Shown one piece after another: positions 41,901 to 51,304 of a stretch of DNA of 64,000 nucleotides; position 1 is the stretch's first letter; every line of letters starts with the position of its first letter. The position numbers and the translations under genes were made by a program. The DNA is taken from contig NC_058143.1 in the NCBI RefSeq assembly GCF_011075055.1, positions 15,267,057 to 15,331,056 on the forward strand, read 5' to 3'. The stretch comes from Mangifera indica (Eukaryota > Streptophyta > Magnoliopsida > Sapindales > Anacardiaceae). Under the pieces are notes generated by a model. The model was not told the DNA's origin. It did no database searches and saw only the letters and a program-made list of their open reading frames with translations.

Positions 41901-44900
41901 GTATAAAAAAAAAGTTACATGTCTTTTCCACTTCCCTATCACCAAAATTCGGCAGCCCAAACGATTTTTAAAGAGAGAGAGATCCAAGATTAAAGATAGA
42001 AAACCCAAAAAATAAAGATTTGAAAACCTTAGAGTTTTTTCTATCATTCTTATTATCTTTTTTTACTGATTCAAAATGTCTTTTTAACTTTATCTTATAA
42101 TTTGAACTTTATAGTCATGAATAGCTAATTTCTCTTGCTAGGGTTTATGATGAATCTATAAATTCTCAAAGATTTTATAATGGGTTTTGATTTTTAATTA
42201 ATGATGATAAATGTTTGATTTAGTAATTGTGATTTTAACTGTTTGCTTGGTGTTAAGCCCAATACCATGCTTGTTTGTTGATTGGAGTGTGATATTAAGA
42301 AATATATACCCAATTAGTTCGTGCATTTGCTAAACCTAAGGTTTTATTTAGAGATAAATATAAATCTTTTGTGGGTAAATTGATTGTCATAAAAATTAAT
42401 AGGTTTTAATTAACATCATACCACGAAAGTAGTTAAATTTTTAATCTTAACACATCTAATTAATCTTGAGAAGAATTGGATTAAATAGGATAATCAACTA
42501 TCAACAATCCATCTTATCATTGATTTTAATTGGATTCGTTACTGATTTTTGAGTAATTGATAGTGAAATCATAAACTCTGGACTTCTTTATATTGGTATT
42601 TCACTTTTAATTTGTTAAATGTTTATTTCCCTTTATTAATTTTGACTTAGTTAGTTTGCATTTTAATTAATTTTAATTTAATTTTCATTCATAGCATTTT
42701 ATTTCTCTAGTAAATTTAAATTACAAAACGAACTAGTACTCGACAATCAATCCCTGTAGGACCGACATTTTTCTATATTACTTGATTAATTCATATACCT
42801 GCGAGTCATTGACAACAGGCACCTAGTTAAGCATTTGATCAGATACCCTAAATTTGGTTCTCAGGTCAATTTTGATTCTTAAAATGGCAGAATTGGAACC
42901 TATTGATATAGTATCGCTTCTGTAAAATTCAAGATCGAAACCGACCTTGTTGAAATTGATTTCAGATAGGAACTAGAATCGAAACACCAAGTACCTGATG
43001 GTTCCGACTCCACCCAATTCTTTTGCTTGCCCCTAAGTACGTCCCTATGGTTTTGCTTTTAAACCCAATATGCTCACTAGATTTTAGACCTCTCTCTCTG
43101 AGTTGTGTAAAAATACTACTCCACCAAGATTTTAAAAAAAAAGGAAATAGAAAATATAAAAGAAACAGCACCATAAAGGCCTCAGAAGCATCTAGAATAC
43201 ACTATACCTTCTTTGCCAGATTATGATAAACTTCAGCAACATCATTAATGGGATATATCACCCGGGAACTGCCAAACAAGAAAATGATTGTGTTGAATAA
43301 GAAAGAAAACATTTTTTCATAATTGAAAAAGAGCAAAATGGAGTACATAATATATGTCTACCCAGGCATAGGAAGGATGATATCACCAATAGTATATTTT
43401 CCACTATGGACATCTTCTGCAGTTACAGTCTGAAACATCACAAGAAGCTATCATTCTTAAATTAAAATAATTAAGAAAAAATCTGCATGATAGATGACAG
43501 AAACATCACTATACCATCATGGAGCAGAAGTTAAATGTAAACCAAGTATTTCCTTCTACATTTATGTCATATGATTCCACTGTTAACATAAACTGGTAAA
43601 CTAGAATTTTATTATCATATCAAGCTACCCCTTGTCCATTTGTTAAACTACAAGGATTTTGTCATGCCAAAATAACATAAATTAGATCAAATATATCAAA
43701 TCTAGCTCATGATTTGTACCTAGGAAAATTCCACAGCAACAATTCATTTAACTAAAACCAGATGCCTCCAAAATTCTCACTAACTGATTACAGGTTTTTA
43801 ATTGGGACTAATGAGTGAATCACCAACAGTGTAACAAATAATGGAATTATTTTCCATTTTACTTCATTCAAATAAATTACAATAAAGAGAGATATGTCCT
43901 ATTCTCTTCTACATAGTATCCCCCATTTGAAAGAATACCTTAAAGTATATCATACATAAATGGCATGTGAAACAGCAAATTGCCACAAGGGATGATAATG
44001 AATATAGGCTGCTGATCAGATTTGTGCAGATGCACCACCCCCCCAAAAGAAAAACCTGTATTGAATTTTCTCTTCTACTTGGTCTACGTACACCCTATGA
44101 CACTGGTTCTACATCAGAATTACGAAACTTAAAGCAATGAGTATGATATAGACCTGACCTTAACAAGATTATTTGTTCCTACAGGAAGATCTGTAGCTGA
44201 GACCTCATCTAATCGACCACAATCATCTTCGTCATTACTATTTTCATCCTCAGATTCAGAATTAACAAACGTCATCTCTTTCTCAGTATTATCTCCTTTA
44301 GAATATACTAAGTCTCCCACCACAACTTGCTCAGTTCCTGTATAGTAAAATTACATAACAGCATTCAGATGTCACTTCCAAACAACACGATAAACCTTTG
44401 ACAATAACCATTACAACAGAAGATGCAGTCATCTGCTCAGAATGCTTGAGGAAATTTAGGTTTGTAAAAACAAAAGAGGCATACCGTATTTTTTCACTCT
44501 CATACTTGCTGCATGGTTCCACAAGTAGCTTTGATAACTATGTACATACCTAGACAATAGAGCAGCGATTAGAAATTTATTAAAAGGTAACTCATCTTGC
44601 TCTTGTTTGATTAAACGCAAGCACGTATGTAACTGCTCTGAGTTCTAATGATTGCCCTATGTGTCTCTAAATTCAAATATTGGCTCAACAATGTCAATTA
44701 AAATTCTAACACAATTATGTGAGATAAGCATATCCCTACAACGTAGGGCTATAAGGTATCTAGTAACTTAGCATATACTTCAAGTGACTCATAATTTTTC
44801 GGTGATGTACCAAAGAGGCATCTCAAAGATACATTATACTGTTCAGGTTAGAATACTTCACTAATTTTTTATCCTGAGGCAAGCTTTTTCACAGATCAAG

Positions 44901-47900
44901 TGTATGAAATTATGTATCTGAGTAATTCACTCACATCATTCTCAAAGTCCTAGGTATAGCCTTCAGGGCCTGCAAGTAATTCCCAGGACATTTCTTCAAA
45001 CACTGCAGCTGTAAAAAAGGAAAAAGGTTGATGTTAATCAAAGCAGACAGGTAAAAAATTGAACTTCGGAAGTAAAAACTGAAAATATGAAGATCAGAAA
45101 TGACATAAGGATGAGATCAACAGAAACTAGTACAAAGGTGGAAAATAAAGAGCAAAACACTAGTTTCTGAAAGAAATTGGAAATTAAAAAATTAATTCTC
45201 ACAAGAACTTATGCAAGCAGTACATATTAGCACTTAGCATACACCAAAAGACAAGTATGCAAAAGCTACCAGAGTCAAAAACTTACAATAGCCCTTTCAG
45301 CAACTAAATGGCGAGGTAGTTTTCTTAGGGTCCCATCAATGTCATCAGTTTCCTTATAATATTGTCTTGCCTTGCTTATCTCACTTCTTTGTAATTAAAA
45401 ATATAAAGTCAAGAACACAGCAAATGATTTTTCAAAAGACAAGGAATTCAAGCATATGAAACCTTCTCCTAGCAAGATTTTAAAACAATAAAAAGGATAT
45501 CTCCTTCTCTTGGATCAAGAATCATGCTTACAGCAGCTTTCCACTCTCCTTTAAGTAATGTGGCTCCAATAAGTTGAGTTGGCACAGAACCACTACCAAA
45601 ACGCTGAGAAAAATTGGATAAGTAGAGTTTAAAGAGCCATGAAACATTCAAATTAACACAGACATGCACACATGACAGAATAAGATCCCTAGAATATATA
45701 AATCTTTTCAACTCCAAATAAATAATAATATTAAAGCAATTATAAAGGTTTGGACCAAATGGACGTAGTTCAAATGATGACAGTATTCATCAAAATGAAG
45801 TAAAACATTGCAAGAAAGAGAGACAGATGATCAAGTACTTGCAAACCAAAGTAGTTGATGAACCCAAGCCTTCCCAATGAGTTAGCAGATGCCTTGATGA
45901 CATCTTCTGAATCTGCAACAACTCCTCTGAGGATAAAGTACACACCATTAGACATCGGCAAAGAAAGTTACCATGATTATAGCAAAAGAGAACATAAAAA
46001 AAGGAATTCATATTTCACTAAAGAACTCTCACCGTAATGTGACTGTGAATCGATTTCCTTGGAGCTGCCCAAGAAGAAGACCTTCCTTGACATAACTGGA
46101 AAATAATGCGGGCAAAACTCATGGATCATCAGAAATTAACTTTGTTGTAAAACCAAGAACCCAGGACTCATTGATCTTACCAAAAGTCACCAACTTGGAT
46201 GCCAATCAACCTTTTATTCAAAGCAGCTAATCTACTTGCATGCTGCTTGAAAACAGTTACCTGGAAGGACAAGAAGAACCAGTATGATGTACCAATTTGA
46301 GATTCAACTAACATATTACCACATTATTGTCTTCTATTACTAGGAAACATTTACAAAGAGTAGATCATGTGTATTTCTGGTTCTGAGAATTTAATCACGT
46401 AAACTCACAAAATGAACGATTCACTTTGAATTGGAGTGAAAAATCTCTCATCTTAATAAATAGATAAATCTAAGATTCCAAAAAGAACCAGCAGAAAGAG
46501 GGCAAAGCCTAGAACTACACACCCTTTGTGTTGAGACTGAGCGCTTATCTTTTGTACCTGCAAAACCAAATGATCTCGGCTGCCAAACAAAAAAAAAAAA
46601 CAGTTAAAAGAATTATCATCCAACAATAATAATGATTAAGGGGTGAAAATCAGTAATAGCTAGGTGAAAAGAGAAAAATTATAACATGAAGATCAATCAT
46701 TTAGAGTGGGAAAAAAGAGAATCTTATCATAAAAAATTTACCAACAACAATAGAAGAAATGATTTTCATCTTTGGCATCCTTTTACAGTCCCACCGGTGG
46801 GCAGAAAATAAGTAATTCTAAACATACCTGGACGCCAAGCATCTTAGTTATCAGCCCCAAGGCCTCCTGAGTATCCTTGTTCTCTTTGTATAGATGAAAC
46901 CTGAAGTGAGAGTTCCTTTAATATGCTGCTGAAGTATGATAAGAACTTCACTCCATGAAAGATAGAAAATAGAAAACTTTCACTAATCCTTTAAAAGGTA
47001 TGTAGAGAGATAATCCTTTCTCCTAAGTAAATTTTTTCACTAATTTCTTTAAAGATACAAACTAATGTTTCCATGCTACCCATGCAATAATTGATAGTCA
47101 ATTATTAGTCTGTGGTGCCAAATAATAGCAATTAAAAACCATGCAGGATCTGTTTCTTCTATTATAGAAATCTGTTCCTTCTACTTAGGTATTGATGAGA
47201 AAAGGATAATATATGAACTTTGACTCGATGAAATAGACAGCATGAACCACCGTGTTTGTCCAGCACCTGAGGAATTTGCCTTGATGCTCAGGCCAATTTT
47301 CTGAACCTCTGCTATCGAAAGGGTTTTCACCTCTCTCTTTCCGTTTTTTAGAATTTCGACCACTGCCAGTATTCCCTCCTGAATTTAATCTCACGCGTAT
47401 ACATTTTGATGAATTATCAGGGCCTTCAATTGTGTCTGTGACTAGGAATTTGAAGTTCTCCTTAAAGAAATTATGTATTGTCTGCAGATCCAAAAAGTTT
47501 ATTAATTAACTATTCAAAAACAGAGAGTGAAAATAAATCAGGTTACTAAAGATAAGTGCATCTCTCTGAAACCAAAGATTGAATCAACCCTATATTGGAT
47601 ATCTCTTTCAAGATGTAAGTATGAAAGTTTGAAATGGCAGAGAACCACAATAAACTAAACCAAAACCATACCATCATCAATGCAATACTATGCACTAACA
47701 AACTGAGATGAAACTCATAAACTAACCGTTCGATGACATTTATCTGAATTAGCAGAAAGAACTATGGGCGAAATGCTGTCTTTATCATTGCCAGAAGTAA
47801 TTTGATTAATCAGATGTTCCAAACAATCTGCATCAGAATCACCTGCAAGTGATCTGAACAATTCGATTTCAGAAGCATAACTTTTATTCAGTTGATCTGA

Positions 47901-48905
47901 TCTCTTTACTTCCTTATGCTCCACCACAGCCTGAATGGACAACAAAATCGGACCATCATTCCCATATACAACAGCAAATACACATGTATATATAAGATAA
48001 AACGAATTGACAGAAAAATTAATATGAAGTTTGATTACCTCTGGAGGTGCATCTAAACAGGTCAAATGAACAACATTTCCTTCAGTATCTACCTCATTGA
48101 CAATAAAGTCAGAATACCTACAAAAAATTTAAAAATAAAACCAAAATTAGAAATTGCCTAGTTCTGGGGATGAATTCTTCAACTCCTGGGAGTTTGACTT
48201 TTTGATAGGTAGAGCTGTCTTGTTTGGTAAACAGAGACCAACCCTCGAAGGAATTCTCTGATAAAACTTTTTAAGCTTCAAGGAGGCCTCTGACAAGTTC
48301 AGGAGAAAGCTGTGACCATGTTAAATATTTAAGAGCTTTATGAAATTAACGAGGCTAGTCTATATTTTAATCTAATCTAAAAGGAGATCAATAAACTTTT
48401 CCCTCATCATAATCCACAACAAACTCTTCATTTATGATAAAACCAGCATGTCAGGAAGATATAATTCAATAAGTCACACTGCAATTATATAAACTCAGCA
48501 GTAAGAACTGACAAGGAAGCCACTACCACGTATTCTATTTTAATTCGACTTATTTATGTTTATTACACTCCTCCATACAGCATAACGACGTTCATTTCTT
48601 TGAATCTCTTTCCCAAACTAATATATCCAGATAGTAAATACTGAAAATTTTAAGATATGACCCAATTATTCACTTATTATAAATGCAGACAAGCAATGTG
48701 TGCGTGACAGAGACGGTGAAGACCTTTGTTTGAGGATGCCACGAAAACCAGGAAGGTCGGAGATGAAGCAGAAGATTCCCACGTCAGATTCGTCTAGGGT
48801 TTTCATTTTTGGTGTTGTTAGGGTTTTGTTGAAAACTCTCGGACAGTTGCAGAGCGAGTAAGGTTTTAGAGCAGAGAATGACACCGATACAGGGTTTCTC
48901 CCCAT
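29949..48905 (-). CDS. TruD/PUS7-family tRNA/RNA pseudouridine synthase
   Basis: Twenty exons on the minus strand: 48905-48724, 48117-48039, 47930-47727, 47481-47267, 46900-46828, 46579-46523, 46260-46181, 46095-46033, 45926-45839, 45603-45501, 45390-45287, 45008-44935, 44549-44485, 44337-44159, 43429-43362, 43268-43208, 30749-30712, 30607-30539, 30444-30093 and 29978-29949. They join in phase over 2184 nt (727 residues). Landmarks are RYSDFIVNEVDTEGNVVHL (N-terminal strand), FGFAGTKDKR with catalytic Asp262, the TruD motif NYFGLQRFG (342-350), LPRHLVAERAI, YVHSYQSYLWNHAAS, and near the end SMTGSYRQVFQKPLDFEW. PUS7 enzymes isomerise uridine to pseudouridine in tRNA and other RNAs. Notable are an AT-AC intron at 45391-45500, a 12.46-kb intron full of transposons and a 10-codon last exon. 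The first donor (GTCTTC) is weak. Translation may start instead at the internal MKTLDESDVGIF; the longer start adds a basic, Ser-rich leader that could target an organelle. From memory the counterpart is At3g04820. Confidence 0.92.
31458..31565 (+). pseudogene. NAC-domain exon-1 fragment
   Basis: The plus strand reads SATTTATLDPRFRIHPTDEE followed by LVSYYLKHK and a GTATGT donor at 31566. This is the N-terminus of a NAC transcription factor (family LxPGFRFHPTDEELVxYYL) ending exactly where NAC genes have their first intron. The in-frame start codon is lost (an ATG at 31478 is in another frame), and no NAC exon 2 follows. It is a captured or decayed gene piece inside an intron on the opposite strand. 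Confidence 0.7.
31618..31969. mobile_element. hAT-type MITE, copy 1
   Basis: Terminal inverted repeats TAGGGCTGGATTCG / CGAATCCAGCCCTA are flanked by a perfect 8-bp duplication AGTATAAT (31610-31617 and 31970-31977). The interior is a highly palindromic set of GAGCCGAGC/GCTCGGCTC words around AAAACGACGCCGTTTT. The 8-bp duplication and TAGGG start indicate the hAT superfamily. No coding capacity. Confidence 0.85.
32176..33418 (+). repeat. 5' LTR
   Basis: About 1243 bp, aligned along its length with 41579-42817. The first bases differ: the 3' copy has about 25 extra bp (GCGTATGAAATAAACAC...) just after TGATGT. Confidence 0.8.
33425..33442 (+). other. Retroelement primer-binding site (tRNA-Asp type, degenerate)
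   Basis: TGACGTCATTGCTGGTGA lies six bases after the 5' LTR. It matches the usual Athila-class site (from memory TGGCGCCGTTGCCGGGGA) at 13 of 18 positions. Four of the five differences are C-to-T or G-to-A transitions, as expected from decay of methylated cytosines. Confidence 0.6.
33563..34740 (+). pseudogene. Retrotransposon gag, broken
   Basis: An open frame from 33563 (MTRSQNLELLDFDPEIERIF) continues past an in-frame TAG at 33794-33796 into a Retrotrans_gag domain with the signature segments GGLENEDPHVHLSHFSQIC, RLLPFSLKDSATTWLDS, FLAKYFPPGKTIKLRNEI and ESLYEAWERFKDLQRQC. It ends at another TAG at 34157-34159. Beyond that, gag-like sequence is found only in shifting frames. It is not functional as it stands. 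Confidence 0.8.
34769..36998 (-). repeat. Left arm of retroelement inverted repeat (ATHILA-type 3' ORF region)
   Basis: The minus strand of this segment matches the plus strand of 38375-40310 throughout. Shared segments include the reverse complement of ACATTGAGGACAATGTTTGT at the outer end, KELTQEFLSFYHFVNDST against KELTLKFLSSYYFIDDPT in the middle, and SSKGPKLVQDA against SSKGLELARDA at the inner end. The arm is about 1.93 kb once the MITE at 36353-36654 is removed. A polypurine-tract-like CTTAAGTGTGGGGGCG (minus strand) sits just outside, near 34750. Confidence 0.75.
36353..36654. mobile_element. hAT-type MITE, copy 2
   Basis: Ends TAGGGTTGGATTCG / CGAATCCAGCCCTA, with internal AAAACGACATCGTTTTG and GAGCTCGAGCTCG words as in copies 1 and 3. 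Flanks GATATTAT and GTCATCAT agree at only five of eight positions. Inserted into the left inverted-repeat arm. Confidence 0.75.
37608..38340 (+). pseudogene. Second gag / gag-pro segment of the retroelement
   Basis: The first ~260 bp are a direct repeat of 34495-34740 (starting TTCTCAACTACAACCAAAG). It continues into the gag-protease linker region of Athila-type elements, with the recognisable words KIIVTKSGKQLGEP, PLSFPQRFQKAK and, in another frame, DIFKQIYLNVPFMEA. It is interrupted by stops and frameshifts. No protease active site is seen. Confidence 0.6.
38375..40310 (+). repeat. Right arm of retroelement inverted repeat (ATHILA-type 3' ORF region)
   Basis: Plus-strand counterpart of 34769-36998, read in the orientation of the element. 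Broken frames encode an ATHILA ORF1/env-like region (HKIMLRIGCNKFYQLYHHTH and similar). Arms are separated by a loop of about 1.4 kb (36999-38374). Confidence 0.75.
40311..41578 (+). other. Retroelement 3' non-coding region and polypurine tract
   Basis: AT-rich sequence without coding potential, including A-rich stretches near 41090-41300. It ends with TTAAGTTTGGGGGGGTT immediately before the 3' LTR, a typical Gypsy polypurine tract (about 41563-41578). Confidence 0.65.
41579..42817 (+). repeat. 3' LTR
   Basis: About 1239 bp; begins TGATGTGCG after the polypurine tract and ends GACAACA. Partner of 32176-33418. Confidence 0.8.
45391..45500 (-). other. U12-type AT-AC intron in the pseudouridine synthase gene
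   Basis: After ...DPREG the minus strand reads G|ATATCCTTTT, matching the U12 donor consensus ATATCCTTT. The 110-nt intron ends TTAATTAC, with a branch-site-like TTCTTGAC whose branch A at 45409 lies 18 nt before the end. Joining to AAAGAAGTGAG restores the family reading (EGERSEISKARQYYKE). No GT donor fits this junction. Confidence 0.88.
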
Positions 48906-49069
48906 TAAACTTTACGACCTTGTCATTTTAATTCAGGTAAATTTCACATATATCCCTGTAAAACACAGCCACCTAAATGGTAGTCAGTGTTCATATGTTA
49001 AATATCATTGAAGGCTCGTTACTTTGACGAACTATCAAAAGAGTAGATAATTTGTCAAATCTTATTAAA

Positions 49070-49420
49070 ATATTAAAAGCATTTACTTACCAATGTGTCA
49101 AAGGCATCCTGAATTCTCAAATATCAATTAAGCCCATTGAATTACCAATTTTATAAAGCACCCTTGATCTGCCAAATATTTATTAAGCCCTATTATTAAA
49201 AAATAAAATAAAAACACCCTCACTTTATCAAATATTTATAAGGCTATTTCCTCACTACTATATCAAAGGACCCTTGAATTATCAAACCACCATTTACATG
49301 ATGAAAAATTAAAAACATCTTTGGTGTTTTAAACATTTGTAAGCCCATGTACTTACAAATACATCAAAAGAATCCTCAAGTTGTGAAAAATCGATTAAAC
49401 TTGTCAATTTTAGGAAATTA
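49070..49420. repeat. Degenerate short tandem repeats
   Basis: A phrase resembling CCCTTGAATTNTCAAATATTTATTAAGCCC recurs with variation at irregular spacing (for example near 49110, 49160, 49220, 49265 and 49340-49390). Copies are too diverged to define the unit exactly by eye. Confidence 0.4.
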
Positions 49421-50572
49421 TATTAAATGACATTATTCTCAAATTGAAAAACACTCTTAGCTTTCTCTCTCAACAAATAACACATTTCTAATTTCAACTA
49501 ATTTAATGAGATACTTTGAATCGAAGCAAAACCTTATTTTTATCAATACTTAATCTTTATACATATTTCATTTTCTTCGTTTTCAGTTGATCCCTCCAAC
49601 TTCACTCCATTAATGTGTTTCATAATTTAAGGTGTGTAATATTTTTTTACTCGTAATTTGTTATAGTGTTGAAGATGTAGTGTTGTTTTCTTTGTAAATG
49701 TTGATTAAGTATATAAGGATGGTAGGTTATTGTTGATTTGTACATTGACTTTAAAAGTTAGATTCAAATCTAATGTTTATATACTAAACACACATTTTTT
49801 GGTTGAAACTCATAGATTCGATTCGATTCTAAGTTTTGGATAGAAAACGCAAGAAGTAAGAAGAGGGTTGGCCGAAACTGTTAGGTTATACTCAAAAAAT
49901 ACAATACGTTTTAAAATTAATGTCAACAATTATTTAATAAATAAAAGTGTTTATTTACCTTCTGCCTCCTTAATGGTACATATATGTGTATAATATGGGT
50001 GTAAGTAACTATTATTTTGTTTCATAGGTTTAAAATATTATAATAACATATTTGTTAAATTGAAATATCAATAACATTATAGAATTTTTTAAAACTTGTT
50101 ATAAATAAATAGATATTTCTTACATAAAGTAATATTACACGTATTCATTTCTTACATGTTATAAAATTATTCAATTATATGATGATACACATTGAGTATG
50201 TATATATTTGTGTACTTAAAATATGTATACATAGTTTATTATTCTTTTATATTGTTTTAAAAATTATTGTATTCACCTTTGAAGATGTATTTATAGTCTT
50301 AATAGTTTGTAAATTAATATTTATATTTTTAATTTGTTACGTTCTATTTATTTCATTAGAGGTGTAATGATCATTTTTTAAACTATTGGAGAGATATTAA
50401 GATTTTAATATTTAGAAAAACCTTCAATTTTTTTTTTAATTTTCAAAAACTCTAAAATATTTTATCAACATTCTTAATATCTTAAAAAATGATAGTTCGT
50501 TTTTGAATCTATGTATATATATAATAAATTTATATGAACACTTTTATCAATACCTATTTTTATATTTATATG

Positions 50573-50883
50573 TAAGGCTGGATTCGAACCGAGCCAGCTC
50601 GAGTTCGAGCTCGGCTCGAGCTCGAAACGAGCCGGGCTCTGCTCGGCTCAATCAAGCTCGAGCTGGCTCTGGTTGGCTCGGTTGATTTTTTTTTTAATAT
50701 TTTATACAAAACGATGTCGTTTTGATTTATATATATATACAAAATGATGCCGTTTTGATATGAAAAACGAGCTGAGCCGTAAACAAGTCGAGCCAAATTC
50801 GAGTCGAGCCCGAGCCGAACTCGAGCCGGCCATAAAAAAAACCGAGCCGAGCCCGAGCTCGGCTCGGCTTGAATCCAACCCTA
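50573..50883. mobile_element. hAT-type MITE, copy 3
   Basis: Ends TAAGGCTGGATTCG / TGAATCCAACCCTA (degenerate inverted repeats). A perfect 8-bp duplication TTTATATG flanks it (50565-50572 and 50884-50891). The interior has the same GAGCTCGGCTCG and AAAACGATGTCGTTTTG words as copies 1 and 2. Confidence 0.85.
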
Positions 50884-51304
50884 TTTATATGAACAATTTT
50901 TTATTAAAATAAATATAAATTAGGAATAAAAAATTATTTAATGAAAATTTTGGAGTAAAGTATGGTATAACTTGAAATTATTTTGCCAATTCAATAATTT
51001 TTATAAAAAATTTTAGTGTTTTTCAAACAAATTCAATTAACGGATAAGCGTATGGTATTTTCAAACCTAAGGGGTACTGCATTTCATTAAACCTTGGGTG
51101 GGAAATTTGATTTGGCCAAAATTTTACGGATAAGCTCAGATGCGCCACATTCACTTTCCCATATGGCGACCATTAATTTGAATCAGACAAAGAACACCAA
51201 GTCGATTCATAACGCGAAGTTGCGTCACTAAAAAGAGATCCGAGGCAAAGAAGAGACCTAAACGATACCACTTCACACTGTTATTTTCTTTTACACATTC
51301 AGAG

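Larger units (their letters stand above)
32176..42817 (+). mobile_element. Ty3/Gypsy (Athila-like) LTR retrotransposon, decayed, no pol seen
   Basis: The two LTRs (32176-33418 and 41579-42817) are roughly 90% alike by eye, begin TGATGT and end TTGACAACA. The primer-binding site (33425-33442) and the polypurine tract before the 3' LTR are in the correct plus orientation. Inside are a broken gag, a second gag segment and two opposed copies of an ATHILA-type 3' ORF region, plus a MITE. I see no reverse transcriptase, RNase H or integrase. It lies antisense to the host gene. No convincing 5-bp target-site duplication is visible (CAGTT on the left, GGCAC on the right). Confidence 0.8.
31083..43035. 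mobile_element. Outer hAT-like TIR element with nested insertions (tentative)
   Basis: The left end TAGGGGTGAAAAG and the inverted right end (read on minus: TAGGGGCAAGCAAAAG) are similar short terminal repeats of the TAGGGGTGAGCAAAA type common in plant hAT-related elements. Adjacent sequence on both sides is rich in GGTTC/GGAAC and TTCGGAACC words. The flanking 8-mers ACTATGCC and AGTACGTC agree at only 5 of 8 positions, so the target-site duplication is not proven. The left part contains the NAC fragment; the LTR element sits inside. Confidence 0.35.
30750..43207 (-). other. Giant intron of the pseudouridine synthase gene
   Basis: The upstream exon ends ...HNLAKK at 43208 followed by GTATAG. 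The downstream exon starts DGISLTERVHNVK at 30749 after GAGCAG. The codons join cleanly, and the protein reads through the family consensus without a gap. The 12,458-bp intron holds a nested set of mobile elements listed separately. Without the outer element (31083-43035) it would be only about 500 bp. Confidence 0.85.
48906..51304. other. Divergent intergenic region (pseudouridine synthase / EMC2)
   Basis: Shared upstream DNA of two divergent genes. It holds degenerate tandem repeats (49070-49420), a hAT-type MITE (50573-50883) and, at about 50980-51120, the end of a further repeat whose reverse strand begins TTTCCCACCCAAGGTTTAAT. No gene supported. Confidence 0.5.
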
